A stretch of 15,889 bases of DNA from UBA5272 sp964577625 (GTDB lineage: Bacteria; Patescibacteriota; Minisyncoccia; Phycocordibacterales; UBA5272), in contig CAZNZP010000011.1 in assembly GCA_964577625.1 (NCBI GenBank), positions 1 through 15,889 of the forward strand. Reading direction: 5' to 3'. Shown here one piece after another: positions 1-6,256 of the stretch. Under the pieces are notes generated by a model. It was not told the DNA's origin and did no database searches. It saw nothing but the letters and a program-made list of their open reading frames with translations. How positions within the stretch are numbered: position 1 is the stretch's first letter; every line of letters begins with the position of its first letter. The translations under genes were made by a program, and so were the position numbers.

Positions 1-62
1 GTTGGTAGAGCACATCCATGGTAAGGATGAGGTCATCAGTTCGACTCTGATTATTGGCTCCA
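1..62 (+). tRNA. tRNA-Thr(GGT), 3' part, cut by the window edge
   Basis: The window opens inside the D-loop of a tRNA, so about 17 bases of the 5' end are missing. The anticodon stem CATCC (13-17) pairs with GGATG (25-29) around a seven-base loop with T at 19 and anticodon GGT at 20-22, which reads ACC. The T-arm is ATCAG (35-39) and CTGAT (47-51) around TTCGACT. The 3' acceptor strand TATTGGC (52-58) is followed by T and an encoded CCA (60-62). The acceptor strand implies G1-C72 and C2-G71 pairs, which with G35 and U36 fit known threonine identity. The CCA is encoded here, unlike in the next tRNA. Confidence 0.93.
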
Positions 63-80
63 ATTTTTAAACTATTCTAA

Positions 81-116
81 TATATTAAACTACTAGAAGT
101 TTTTTGTCTTAGCTCA
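81..116 (+). pseudogene. Decayed tRNA promoter plus tRNA 5' end (partial duplicate)
   Basis: Bases 96-116 match bases 167-188, the leader and first 14 bases of the intact tRNA-Thr(CGT), except for one missing base and two substitutions. The shared 11-mer GTCTTAGCTCA lies at 106-116 and 178-188. A TATATT -10 element also precedes both copies, at 81-86 and 151-156. The copies are 70-72 bases apart, about one tRNA gene plus spacer. After base 116 the homology stops and AT-rich sequence follows, so no tRNA can fold from this copy. I read it as the remnant of a tandem tRNA duplication. Confidence 0.5.
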
Positions 117-147
117 AAAAATAATTTTTAAAATTTATTTTTATTTG

Positions 148-156
148 TGATATATT
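148..156 (+). promoter_or_regulatory. Extended -10 promoter of tRNA-Thr(CGT)
   Basis: TGATATATT reads as an extended -10 (TG, one base, then TATATT at 151-156). No convincing -35 lies 16-18 bases upstream. Transcription should start near 163, about 12 bases before the tRNA. The stretch TTGTGATATATTT (145-157) recurs exactly upstream of gltX, and both copies are followed by a small dyad (here CCTAAAAAGG, 158-167). Confidence 0.55.
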
Positions 157-174
157 TCCTAAAAAGGAAGTTTT

Positions 175-247
175 GCCGTCTTAGCTCAGTTGGTAGAGCA
201 TTTCACTCGTAACGAAAAGGTCCCGAGTTCGATTCTCGGAGACGGCT
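175..247 (+). tRNA. tRNA-Thr(CGT)
   Basis: A complete cloverleaf can be drawn. The acceptor GCCGTCT (175-181) pairs with AGACGGC (240-246). The D-stem is GCTC/GAGC (184-187, 196-199). The anticodon loop CTCGTAA (206-212) has anticodon CGT at 208-210, reading ACG. The T-arm CCGAG/CTCGG (223-227, 235-239) encloses TTCGATT. The anticodon stem TTTCA/CGAAA has four pairs and an A-C mismatch next to the loop (205 and 213). The discriminator is T247, and CAG rather than CCA follows, so CCA must be added after transcription. G1-C72, C2-G71, G35 and U36 agree with threonine identity. Confidence 0.96.
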
Positions 248-259
248 CAGATTTTGGGG

Positions 260-265
260 TATAAT
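260..265 (+). promoter_or_regulatory. TATAAT -10 element directly before the DUF2207 gene
   Basis: A perfect TATAAT ends eight bases before the ATG at 274, so transcription should start at about 272 and the mRNA would be leaderless. The expected -35 position falls inside the 3' end of the tRNA and shows no match. Read-through from the tRNA transcript is an alternative source of mRNA. Confidence 0.5.
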
Positions 266-273
266 ATTTGCAT

Positions 274-870
274 ATGAAAAAGACTTTTAAAGTTTTAATA
301 TTTTTCTTTTTAGCTTTTTATTTTTTATTATCTAATTATTCATTGGCTCAAGATTTAAATAATTTTTATATATCTGACTACGAAGTTGATATTTATTTAA
401 GTAGAGACGCAGAAAATCATTCAAAAATTACTACTGTAGAAAAAATAGTTGCAGTTTTTCCAGATTTTGATCAAAATAGAGGTATTACTAGGGATTTTGT
501 AAAAGGTTATAACGGTCACGATACTGAGTTGACTCTAATTTCTGTGACCGATGAAAATGGTGTACCTAGAAAGTATGATTGGAGAAGTAACACTCTTATT
601 CGTATAGCCGGAGAAGAATATGTGCATGGTAAAAATACTTATATCATTACTTTTACCCAAAAAGGTGTGACAAGATATTATTCTGACACAGATAAGGATG
701 AATTTTATTGGGACGCTATTGGGGTAGACTCTCAAGTTCCAATCTCAAATGCTATAGTCAGATTGCATATTGATGAAGGTTTAAATGACGCTATAAGGAC
801 ACCGCTTTTTTGTTATGCTGGAGGATTTTCTGGTGGTGGTGGAGGGGGAGGTGGAGTCGGTGGAGCGTAA
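274..870 (+). CDS. Exported DUF2207-type protein, internally shortened
   Basis: This 198-residue protein begins with a clear signal peptide (charged MKK, hydrophobic residues 7-24, likely cleavage near SLAQ). Residues 30-180 match the N-terminal domain of DUF2207 membrane proteins by pattern: an RGITRDF motif at 69-75, a YIITFTQKG strand, and DEFYWDAIG at 142-150. Family members are normally several hundred residues long, with membrane helices, a cytoplasmic domain and a C-terminal glycine-rich tail of the form GGFSGGGG. Here the N-domain runs through CYAG straight into GGFSGGGGGGGGVGGA, so everything between is missing. This could be a real in-frame deletion or an assembly collapse. The product would be secreted, not membrane-anchored. 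I chose ATG 274 over an in-frame TTG at 268, which abuts the -10. The cellular role of DUF2207 is unknown. Confidence 0.8.
   Translation: MKKTFKVLIFFFLAFYFLLSNYSLAQDLNNFYISDYEVDIYLSRDAENHSKITTVEKIVAVFPDFDQNRGITRDFVKGYNGHDTELTLISVTDENGVPRKYDWRSNTLIRIAGEEYVHGKNTYIITFTQKGVTRYYSDTDKDEFYWDAIGVDSQVPISNAIVRLHIDEGLNDAIRTPLFCYAGGFSGGGGGGGGVGGA
862..865 (+). promoter_or_regulatory. Shine-Dalgarno of prfB inside the upstream gene
   Basis: GGAG lies nine bases before the prfB ATG at 875 and consists of the last glycine codons of the upstream gene, whose stop is at 868-870. It is one of very few plausible ribosome-binding sites in the window. It supports ATG 875 over the in-frame upstream start at 815, which would add residues with no resemblance to RF2. 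Confidence 0.6.
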
Positions 871-874
871 ATTT

Positions 875-1774
875 ATGAATCTTGATAAACAAAATATTCA
901 AAAAGAAATAGAAGAATTGGAAGCTCATTTATATGAGCCTGATTTCTGGAGCGACAAGACACACGCTCAAGAAGTGATACAAAAAATTAAAGAGTTAAAA
1001 ATGGAATTGGAAGGTGGAAGTGCGTTAGATGCTGGAGGAGCTCTCATGAATATTTTGGCAGGAGCTGGTGGAGATGATAGTGAAGATTTTGCGAGAATGC
1101 TTTTAAATATGTATTTGAAATATTTTGAAAATAATAATTGGAGTTACACATTACTTCATGAAAATCAAAATGATCATGGTGGATACAGAAATCTTTCCTT
1201 AGAAATAAATGGAAAAAATGTTTATGGAAAAATAAAGAATGAATCTGGAGTGCATAGATTAGTTCGTCTCTCTCCTTTTAATGCAAACGCAAAAAGACAT
1301 ACTAGTTTTGTAATGGTAGAAGTTTTACCGATTTTACCAAAATTAGGATTTGATAAATTTAAAGCAAATATTAATGATGATGAAATAGATATTGAAACTT
1401 CTAAAGCAGGTGGACCTGGTGGACAAAATGTAAATAAAAGGGAAACTGCGGTCAGAGTTGTACATAAACCTACAAATATTGCGGTGCATATTTCTTCTGA
1501 AAGAAGTCAGGAGCAAAATAAAGAAAAAGCTTTAGCTTTACTTTATGCAAAATTATTTAAATTAGAAGAAGAAAAAAAGAAGGCTGAATTGGAGGGTAGA
1601 CAAATATCAAAAACTACAGAAATAGAATGGGGAAATCAAATTAGAAATTATGTCTTACATCCATATAAATTGATTAAAGATTTAAGAACAGGAGTAGAGA
1701 CTACAGATGTAGAAAGTATTTTAGAAAAAGGGGAGTTGGAAGAATTTATTGAAGCAGAGAAAAATTTAACTTAA
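875..1774 (+). CDS. prfB: Peptide chain release factor 2 (RF2), short domain 1
   Basis: RF2 reads UAA and UGA stop codons in the ribosomal A site and triggers peptide release. The 299-residue protein has the RF2-specific SPF anticodon-like tripeptide (133-135, in VRLSPFNANAKRHTSF) and the catalytic GGQ loop (182-184). It also has the conserved C-terminal EWGNQIRNYV and KDLRTGVET segments. RF2 is usually about 365 residues. Here the N-terminal helical domain keeps the first helices (EIEELEAHLYEPDFW) and then jumps near residue 45 to the AGAGGDDSEDF strand, omitting about 45-50 residues. No in-frame TGA and no CTTTGAC-type frameshift site is present, so the autoregulatory +1 frameshift of the E. 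coli gene seems absent. The gene starts four bases after the DUF2207 stop and is probably co-transcribed with it. Confidence 0.95.
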   Translation: MNLDKQNIQKEIEELEAHLYEPDFWSDKTHAQEVIQKIKELKMELEGGSALDAGGALMNILAGAGGDDSEDFARMLLNMYLKYFENNNWSYTLLHENQNDHGGYRNLSLEINGKNVYGKIKNESGVHRLVRLSPFNANAKRHTSFVMVEVLPILPKLGFDKFKANINDDEIDIETSKAGGPGGQNVNKRETAVRVVHKPTNIAVHISSERSQEQNKEKALALLYAKLFKLEEEKKKAELEGRQISKTTEIEWGNQIRNYVLHPYKLIKDLRTGVETTDVESILEKGELEEFIEAEKNLT

Positions 1775-1776
1775 TC

Positions 1777-1804
1777 TTGACAGAATATACAGAAGTGTTA
1801 AACT
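1777..1804 (+). promoter_or_regulatory. Consensus promoter of the 68-residue membrane protein gene
   Basis: TTGACA (1777-1782) is a perfect -35. It is separated by 16 bases from TAAACT (1799-1804), which has an upstream TG at 1796-1797. The start of transcription would be near 1811, giving a leader of about 28 bases. It lies just past the prfB stop and is the only exact TTGACA promoter I found here. Confidence 0.65.
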
Positions 1805-1838
1805 AAAACAAGTTGTTAAATTTTTAAAATTATTAATA

Positions 1839-2045
1839 ATGAAAGAACAAGTACCTTCCAAAGAAGAAGCGAAATCTAGATTCTTAGTAAAAGGGTTTCT
1901 TATATTAGTAACTATTATTCTCATGTTAGTTTTCTTTTCTTCTCTTTTTGAAGAAGGGTTCTCTAGAGACACTGCTACTATTTTGTTTGTGTTGATACTT
2001 TTGATTATTTTAGATTTTATTATCTTACCAAAAGAAGCGCTTTAA
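1839..2045 (+). CDS. Small two-helix membrane protein, unknown function
   Basis: I do not recognise a family. The 68-residue protein has a charged N-terminus (KEQVPSKEEAKSRF), a hydrophobic helix at about 16-35, a short polar loop FEEGFSRDTAT (37-47), and a second helix at about 48-63. It would form a membrane hairpin. The upstream consensus promoter and the strong terminator right after the stop make a monocistronic unit, which argues that the frame is a real gene. No Shine-Dalgarno precedes the ATG; the leader is almost pure A/T. A reverse-strand frame overlaps it but has no comparable signals. Size and topology allow many guesses, such as a regulator of a membrane enzyme or a stress peptide, and the sequence decides none. 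Confidence 0.7.
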   Translation: MKEQVPSKEEAKSRFLVKGFLILVTIILMLVFFSSLFEEGFSRDTATILFVLILLIILDFIILPKEAL

Positions 2046-2052
2046 AAAACGG

Positions 2053-2086
2053 CCGCGAAATGTAAAAAAAACATTTCGCGGTTTTT
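2053..2086 (+). terminator. Rho-independent terminator
   Basis: CCGCGAAATGT (2053-2063) and ACATTTCGCGG (2071-2081) form a perfect 11-bp stem around seven A residues, followed by TTTTT (2082-2086). An A-run at 2044-2049 precedes the stem, so weak termination in the other direction is possible, although no gene points that way. It separates the small membrane gene from ftsE. Confidence 0.93.
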
Positions 2087-2103
2087 AGTTGTTAATAAGT
2101 TAT

Positions 2104-2130
2104 TTGCAAAGCGAGAAATTATGTTAAAAT
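2104..2130 (+). promoter_or_regulatory. Putative ftsE promoter
   Basis: TGTTAAAAT (2122-2130) is an extended -10. The same nine bases occur upstream of murG. A -35-like TTGCAA lies at 2104-2109 with a short 15-base spacer. Transcription from about 2137 gives a leader of about 23 bases containing the small dyad AGCT-AGAA-AGCT. Confidence 0.5.
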
Positions 2131-2159
2131 AAAAAAGTTAAGCTAGAAAGCTATTTTTT

Positions 2160-2840
2160 ATGCTCTATTTTGAGAATTTAAGAAAAGAATATCCAGGTGG
2201 TTTCGTAGCTCTTGATGAAATCAATTTAACAATTGATAAAGGTGAATTAGTTTCAATTGTTGGCCATTCTGGAGCAGGTAAAACTACTTTAATAAAAATG
2301 ATTTTAGCTGAAGAGAAACCTACTTATGGTAAGGTCTCTTTTCACTCCAATCAAATAAGTAAATTAAAAGGTAAAAATTTAACTGACTTTCGTAGAAAGA
2401 TTGGTGTAGTTTTTCAAGATTATAGACTTTTACAAAATAAAACTGTTTTTGAAAATATTGCTTTTGCTATGGAAGCAGCCGGAAAGACTGATGAAGAGAT
2501 TGCTCGTGATGTGCCTAATGTTTTAGATTTGGTAGATTTGAGAAATAAAATTTTCCATTTTCCAGATCAGCTTTCTGGTGGAGAAAAGCAAAGAGTCGTC
2601 ATAGCCAGAGCTTTGGTGAATCGTCCAGAAATTTTGATTGCTGATGAACCTACTGGAAATCTTGATCCAGTAAATACTTACGATATTATTCAAGTCCTTA
2701 AGAAAATAAATGATTTAGGTACAACTGTAATTTTGACTACTCACAATAAAGGGGTAATCGATCACTTGAAAAAAAGAGTGGTGAGTATGCAAGATGGAAG
2801 AATTTTAAAAGATGAAAAAGTAGGCAAGTATTCAATTTAA
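2160..2840 (+). CDS. ftsE: Cell-division ATP-binding protein FtsE
   Basis: FtsE is the cytoplasmic ATPase of the FtsEX complex, which transmits ATP hydrolysis across the membrane to peptidoglycan hydrolases at the septum. The 226-residue protein has all ABC ATPase motifs: Walker A GHSGAGKTT (35-43), the Q-loop glutamine in VVFQDYRLL (86), signature LSGGEKQR (138-145), Walker B ILIADEP (158-164) and the switch histidine in TTHNK (195). The RKIGVVFQDYRLL stretch is typical of FtsE. Length is normal. It starts 73 bases after a terminator and is followed after 19 bases by ftsX, as in most bacteria. No Shine-Dalgarno is visible. It could only be confused with another MacB-type ATPase, and the partner gene settles that. 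Confidence 0.96.
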   Translation: MLYFENLRKEYPGGFVALDEINLTIDKGELVSIVGHSGAGKTTLIKMILAEEKPTYGKVSFHSNQISKLKGKNLTDFRRKIGVVFQDYRLLQNKTVFENIAFAMEAAGKTDEEIARDVPNVLDLVDLRNKIFHFPDQLSGGEKQRVVIARALVNRPEILIADEPTGNLDPVNTYDIIQVLKKINDLGTTVILTTHNKGVIDHLKKRVVSMQDGRILKDEKVGKYSI

Positions 2841-2859
2841 TTTTTAATTTAAAGTAAAT

Positions 2860-3792
2860 ATGAAAAAGAAAATCACATCAACTAAAAGAGTTTTCAAATC
2901 AGGATTTGTTAGTTTTATGAGAAATAAAACAGTCTCTCTTTCTTCTATTGGGATTTTGACTACTACTCTTATCATTATTGGAGTTTTCTTTTTCTTTAGA
3001 GGGATTTTTGATTACTCTTTAGATCAGGTTAGAAATAAGGTAGATATAAAAATTTATTTCAAACTAGACGCAGAAGAAGCACAGATTTTAGATATTAAAA
3101 AGAAGATCGAAACTTTACCAGAAGTACAAGCTGTCGAACTAATAACAGCTGAGCAGTCTTTGGAAGATTTTCAAATTAAGCACTCAAATGATCCGGTGAC
3201 ACTTCAAGCTTTATCTGAATTAGGAGCAAATCCGTTTGGAGCAATGCTTACTGTTTTGGCTAAAGATACGAATAGTTATGATTATATCTCTAATACTTTA
3301 AGCTCTGAATCAGAATTTTTGGGTACTGCTTATTCTGCTGTAGACAAGATCAACTATTTTGAACTAAAGCCAACCATTGATAGGTTAAATAATTTAATTC
3401 GTCTATTTAATTCTATTGGTTATTGGATTACACTTTTATTTATTATCATTAGTTCACTTATTATTTTCAACACTATTAGACTTTCTATCTTTATTTATAG
3501 AGAAGAGATTGCCGTTATGAAGTTGGTGGGAGCTTCCAATATGTATATTAGAGGTCCATTTTTAGTAGAATCAAGCATTTATGCTGTTATTTCATCTTTT
3601 TTGACAATGATTTTCTTTTTTCCAACTACTTACTATTTAGCAAAAAATACTACTGAGTTTTTCGGTGGTCTAAATATCTTCCATTATTATCTACAAAATT
3701 TCTTTATTCTTTTCCTTATCCTTCTCTTTATTAGCTTACTTTTAGCTACAATTTCCTCACTTTTGGCAATGAGAAGATATTTGAAAATTTAA
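2860..3792 (+). CDS. ftsX: Cell-division permease-like protein FtsX
   Basis: FtsX is the membrane partner of FtsE; its extracellular loop activates cell-wall hydrolases. The 310-residue protein has the expected topology. There is a cytoplasmic N-terminus, helix 1 at about 27-47, a large outside domain (about 50-185, with the IKIYFKLDAEEAQ strand and LPEVQAVELI), and helices at about 188-210, 235-258 and 281-303. The cytoplasmic segment REEIAVMKLVGAS (214-226) is the conserved FtsX coupling motif. The neighbouring gene is not a recognisable NlpC/P60 or M23 hydrolase, so the partner it activates is not evident here. Confidence 0.95.
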   Translation: MKKKITSTKRVFKSGFVSFMRNKTVSLSSIGILTTTLIIIGVFFFFRGIFDYSLDQVRNKVDIKIYFKLDAEEAQILDIKKKIETLPEVQAVELITAEQSLEDFQIKHSNDPVTLQALSELGANPFGAMLTVLAKDTNSYDYISNTLSSESEFLGTAYSAVDKINYFELKPTIDRLNNLIRLFNSIGYWITLLFIIISSLIIFNTIRLSIFIYREEIAVMKLVGASNMYIRGPFLVESSIYAVISSFLTMIFFFPTTYYLAKNTTEFFGGLNIFHYYLQNFFILFLILLFISLLLATISSLLAMRRYLKI

Positions 3793-3802
3793 GCTTTCTC
3801 TG

Positions 3803-3811
3803 TGATATAAT
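3803..3811 (+). promoter_or_regulatory. Extended -10 before the TPR membrane protein
   Basis: TGATATAAT is a perfect extended -10. A weak TTGAAA lies at 3781-3786, 19 bases upstream inside the end of ftsX. Transcription would start near 3818, giving a leader of about 33 bases with no Shine-Dalgarno. The gene may therefore be transcribed both from ftsEX read-through and on its own. Confidence 0.6.
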
Positions 3812-3850
3812 AAAATAAATTAAGAGCTATTAATAATTATTGATTTTATT

Positions 3851-6238
3851 ATGTCAAAAAAAATATCGTTGAATAGGGTTTTGTTATTTTTTAGTTTTTT
3901 GGTGAGTTTTTTGGGTTTACTTTTTTCTATTTTTTATAAATTTTCATCAGCTTCTTCACTGATTTCCTCAGAGATGACAAGGGATACTACTTTGCTTGTA
4001 GTTTCTACTGTCTCTATTCTGATGTACTCTTTCTTAATTTTTAGAAAAAAAGAAATTCTTTTACCTGAAAGTAAATGGGTGAAAGTATTATTATTTTCAT
4101 TTCCTGTTTTAGTTTTACTGTCTAGTTTTTTCTCGGGAAGTGTTTTTACTTCTCTCTTTGGTAAATATGTTTATCTACAAAGTGGGATCACTTATTTAGC
4201 AATTTTTGCTTTAGTGTTAATTGTTGCTTCTTACGCTAAAAACTTCAAAAGGTTGACTTGGACAATATTGACTTTAGGAAGCTTTTTAGTGACTATTCCT
4301 GCTATTTTAGCTATAATTCTTTCTAAAGTTGGACTTGTGGCTTTTGCTAGCAAATTCACTTTCTTTATTGAAAACTGGGATATTGTAGCGGTCGCTTCTG
4401 CTATTGTGATAATTTTATCTTTGGTTTATCTTGAGACTATCGCTTCAACCAAATCCCAAAAGCTCTTTTCTTTGGTTTTGATAGTTTTACACCTCGTACT
4501 TATTTCCTTTATTATAATTCCAGATATTTGGTATGCTTTAGCTCTTTCTTCCTTATTTGTTCTTTTATTTGCAAAATTGGCTAATAAAGGATCTGAAGAT
4601 TCTGAAAATAAAAATCAAAAATTCTTTAAGAGAACATCTTTTTATGTTTTTGTAATCTCTTTCTTGTTTTCAGTTCTGTTTATCTTTTCTTATGGACCAA
4701 CTACCAAATTGACCCAAAGTTATTCTGCTTTGACAAATAATATTTCTGGAATCAACTATGGATTTATCAAACCAAATATTAAGTTAAGTTCAGATTTAAT
4801 AAAATCTGAATTGGTAAAAGGGAGACTTTTTGGATCAGGTCCAGCTAACTTTTACAAAGTTTGGCAACAAGAAAAGCCTCAAACAGTCATAGATTCATCA
4901 TATTGGGGGGTAGAATTCTCTTCTTCATTTTCAGCAGTTACCACTTTAGCGGTAACTTTGGGAGTTATAGGTTTAGTTTTTGTTTTGACTATTATAATAC
5001 TTCCAACAATTAAAGTATTTAAAGAAGTGAAGAGAATTAGTTCATTAAAAGAAGATTTTGAGCTAGAGGAAGAGGATATGTTTTATATCTTAACTACCGC
5101 AACACTATTTATCTTCTCAGTATTCTTAATGATTTTCTTCGCAAATATAAATATCGCTATTTTACTCTTCTCTTTAGCTCTAGCTTTAGTTTTAGGTTCA
5201 TTTTATAAATGGAAAGAATATAAATTATCAAAAGCTTATACAGTTATTTCACTAGCTATATTCTTATTGATTTTATTCTCAACAATTTTAGCTTTTAACA
5301 GAATTCGCTCAGTATATATCACAAATAACGCTCTCAAGAATTATCAACAAACAAACGACTTAGCAAAATTAGAATCAGATTTAATCAAGGCAGCTAGAGT
5401 TGCTAGAAATAATGATTATGGATACAGAACCCTTTCTCAATTCTATTTATTTAATACAGGCTTAATCTTGAACTCAACATCTACAGATGTGGAAACATTA
5501 CAAAAAGATGTGCTTACAGCCATGAATAAAGCTATAGTCTCATCTGAAACTGCAATTAATATTGATCCTCAAGATTTCAACAATTACTTATCCTCAGGTT
5601 CTGTTTATGCTTATTTGATGAATTTTGATAAGCAAAATAAAGAATTAGATTATCAAAAAGCAAAACAAGCTTATACTACAGCTGTAAACCTATACCCAAA
5701 AAATCCATCTCTTTATTTGAATCTTGCTGACTTAGAGTATTCTTATAACCAAAGCGCTACAAATACTGCAGCAACATTACAAAAATCTCTAGAGGTGAAA
5801 GCAAATTATTCAGCTGCTTATTATCTATTCTCACAATTAGCTGCTCAAAATAATAATAGAGATTTAGCTTTAGAGTATGCTGCTAGAGCTATACAAGCTG
5901 ACCCACAAAATGTTGATGCTTATTTACAGTATGGTATTCTTGTCTTGAATAATGCAAATCTTACTCAAGATGATTTAAACCAAGCTTATACTGCTTTTGT
6001 TTCTGCTTTGACTGTAGACCCAAATAATGTGATTGCAGCTTATTATTTAGCTGTGACTTACACAATAGTCGAAGAGTATGATAAAGCTTATGAATTAATT
6101 GAGGTACTTAATCAAGTTTTACCAGGAGATAAAAATATTCAAGAATTAAAAGATTTTCTCTTAAATACAAAAGATACTCAATCTTTTGGTCAAACAAGCA
6201 CAAGCACAAGTACCACAGCGACAACTACAACAAATTAG
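3851..6238 (+). CDS. O-antigen-ligase-like polytopic membrane protein with C-terminal TPR repeats
   Basis: This 795-residue protein has two parts. Residues 1 to about 475 contain about twelve hydrophobic helices and one long outside loop (about 283-356) with GRLFGSGPANFYKVW near 324. That loop pattern resembles the glycine-rich loop of O-antigen ligase/Wzy-type proteins, which transfer or polymerise lipid-linked glycans. Residues from about 495 to 770 are helical repeats of TPR type, for example AIQADPQNVDAYLQYGILVL and ALTVDPNNVIAAYYLAVTY. The protein ends in a Ser/Thr tail (TSTSTSTTATTTTN) encoded by short ACAAGC repeats. By topology the TPR part would lie outside the cell. I infer a role in building or attaching surface glycan. 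A protein-glycosylating oligosaccharyltransferase is the main alternative. Catalytic residues cannot be assigned by eye. Confidence 0.72.
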   Translation: MSKKISLNRVLLFFSFLVSFLGLLFSIFYKFSSASSLISSEMTRDTTLLVVSTVSILMYSFLIFRKKEILLPESKWVKVLLFSFPVLVLLSSFFSGSVFTSLFGKYVYLQSGITYLAIFALVLIVASYAKNFKRLTWTILTLGSFLVTIPAILAIILSKVGLVAFASKFTFFIENWDIVAVASAIVIILSLVYLETIASTKSQKLFSLVLIVLHLVLISFIIIPDIWYALALSSLFVLLFAKLANKGSEDSENKNQKFFKRTSFYVFVISFLFSVLFIFSYGPTTKLTQSYSALTNNISGINYGFIKPNIKLSSDLIKSELVKGRLFGSGPANFYKVWQQEKPQTVIDSSYWGVEFSSSFSAVTTLAVTLGVIGLVFVLTIIILPTIKVFKEVKRISSLKEDFELEEEDMFYILTTATLFIFSVFLMIFFANINIAILLFSLALALVLGSFYKWKEYKLSKAYTVISLAIFLLILFSTILAFNRIRSVYITNNALKNYQQTNDLAKLESDLIKAARVARNNDYGYRTLSQFYLFNTGLILNSTSTDVETLQKDVLTAMNKAIVSSETAINIDPQDFNNYLSSGSVYAYLMNFDKQNKELDYQKAKQAYTTAVNLYPKNPSLYLNLADLEYSYNQSATNTAATLQKSLEVKANYSAAYYLFSQLAAQNNNRDLALEYAARAIQADPQNVDAYLQYGILVLNNANLTQDDLNQAYTAFVSALTVDPNNVIAAYYLAVTYTIVEEYDKAYELIEVLNQVLPGDKNIQELKDFLLNTKDTQSFGQTSTSTSTTATTTTN

Positions 6239-6256
6239 AATTAAATCTCAAACTTT

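Noticed and set aside
535..735. Reverse-strand reading frame of 66 codons
   Set aside because: It lies wholly inside the DUF2207 domain coding region, has no promoter or family resemblance, and is a shadow frame.
815..874. Longer prfB start at 815
   Set aside because: The extra 20 residues do not resemble RF2 and overlap the glycine tail; ATG 875 has a GGAG nine bases upstream.
875..960. Programmed +1 frameshift in prfB as in E. coli
   Set aside because: The frame is continuous from ATG 875 and no in-frame TGA with a CTTTGAC-like slip site is present.
1766..1972. Reverse-strand reading frame of 68 codons over the small membrane gene
   Set aside because: The + strand frame has a consensus promoter and a correctly oriented terminator; the reverse frame has neither and runs into prfB.
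6194..6235. Short tandem ACAAGC repeats as a phase-variable tract
   Set aside because: Only about three imperfect six-base units, in frame; they simply encode the Ser/Thr tail of the TPR protein.
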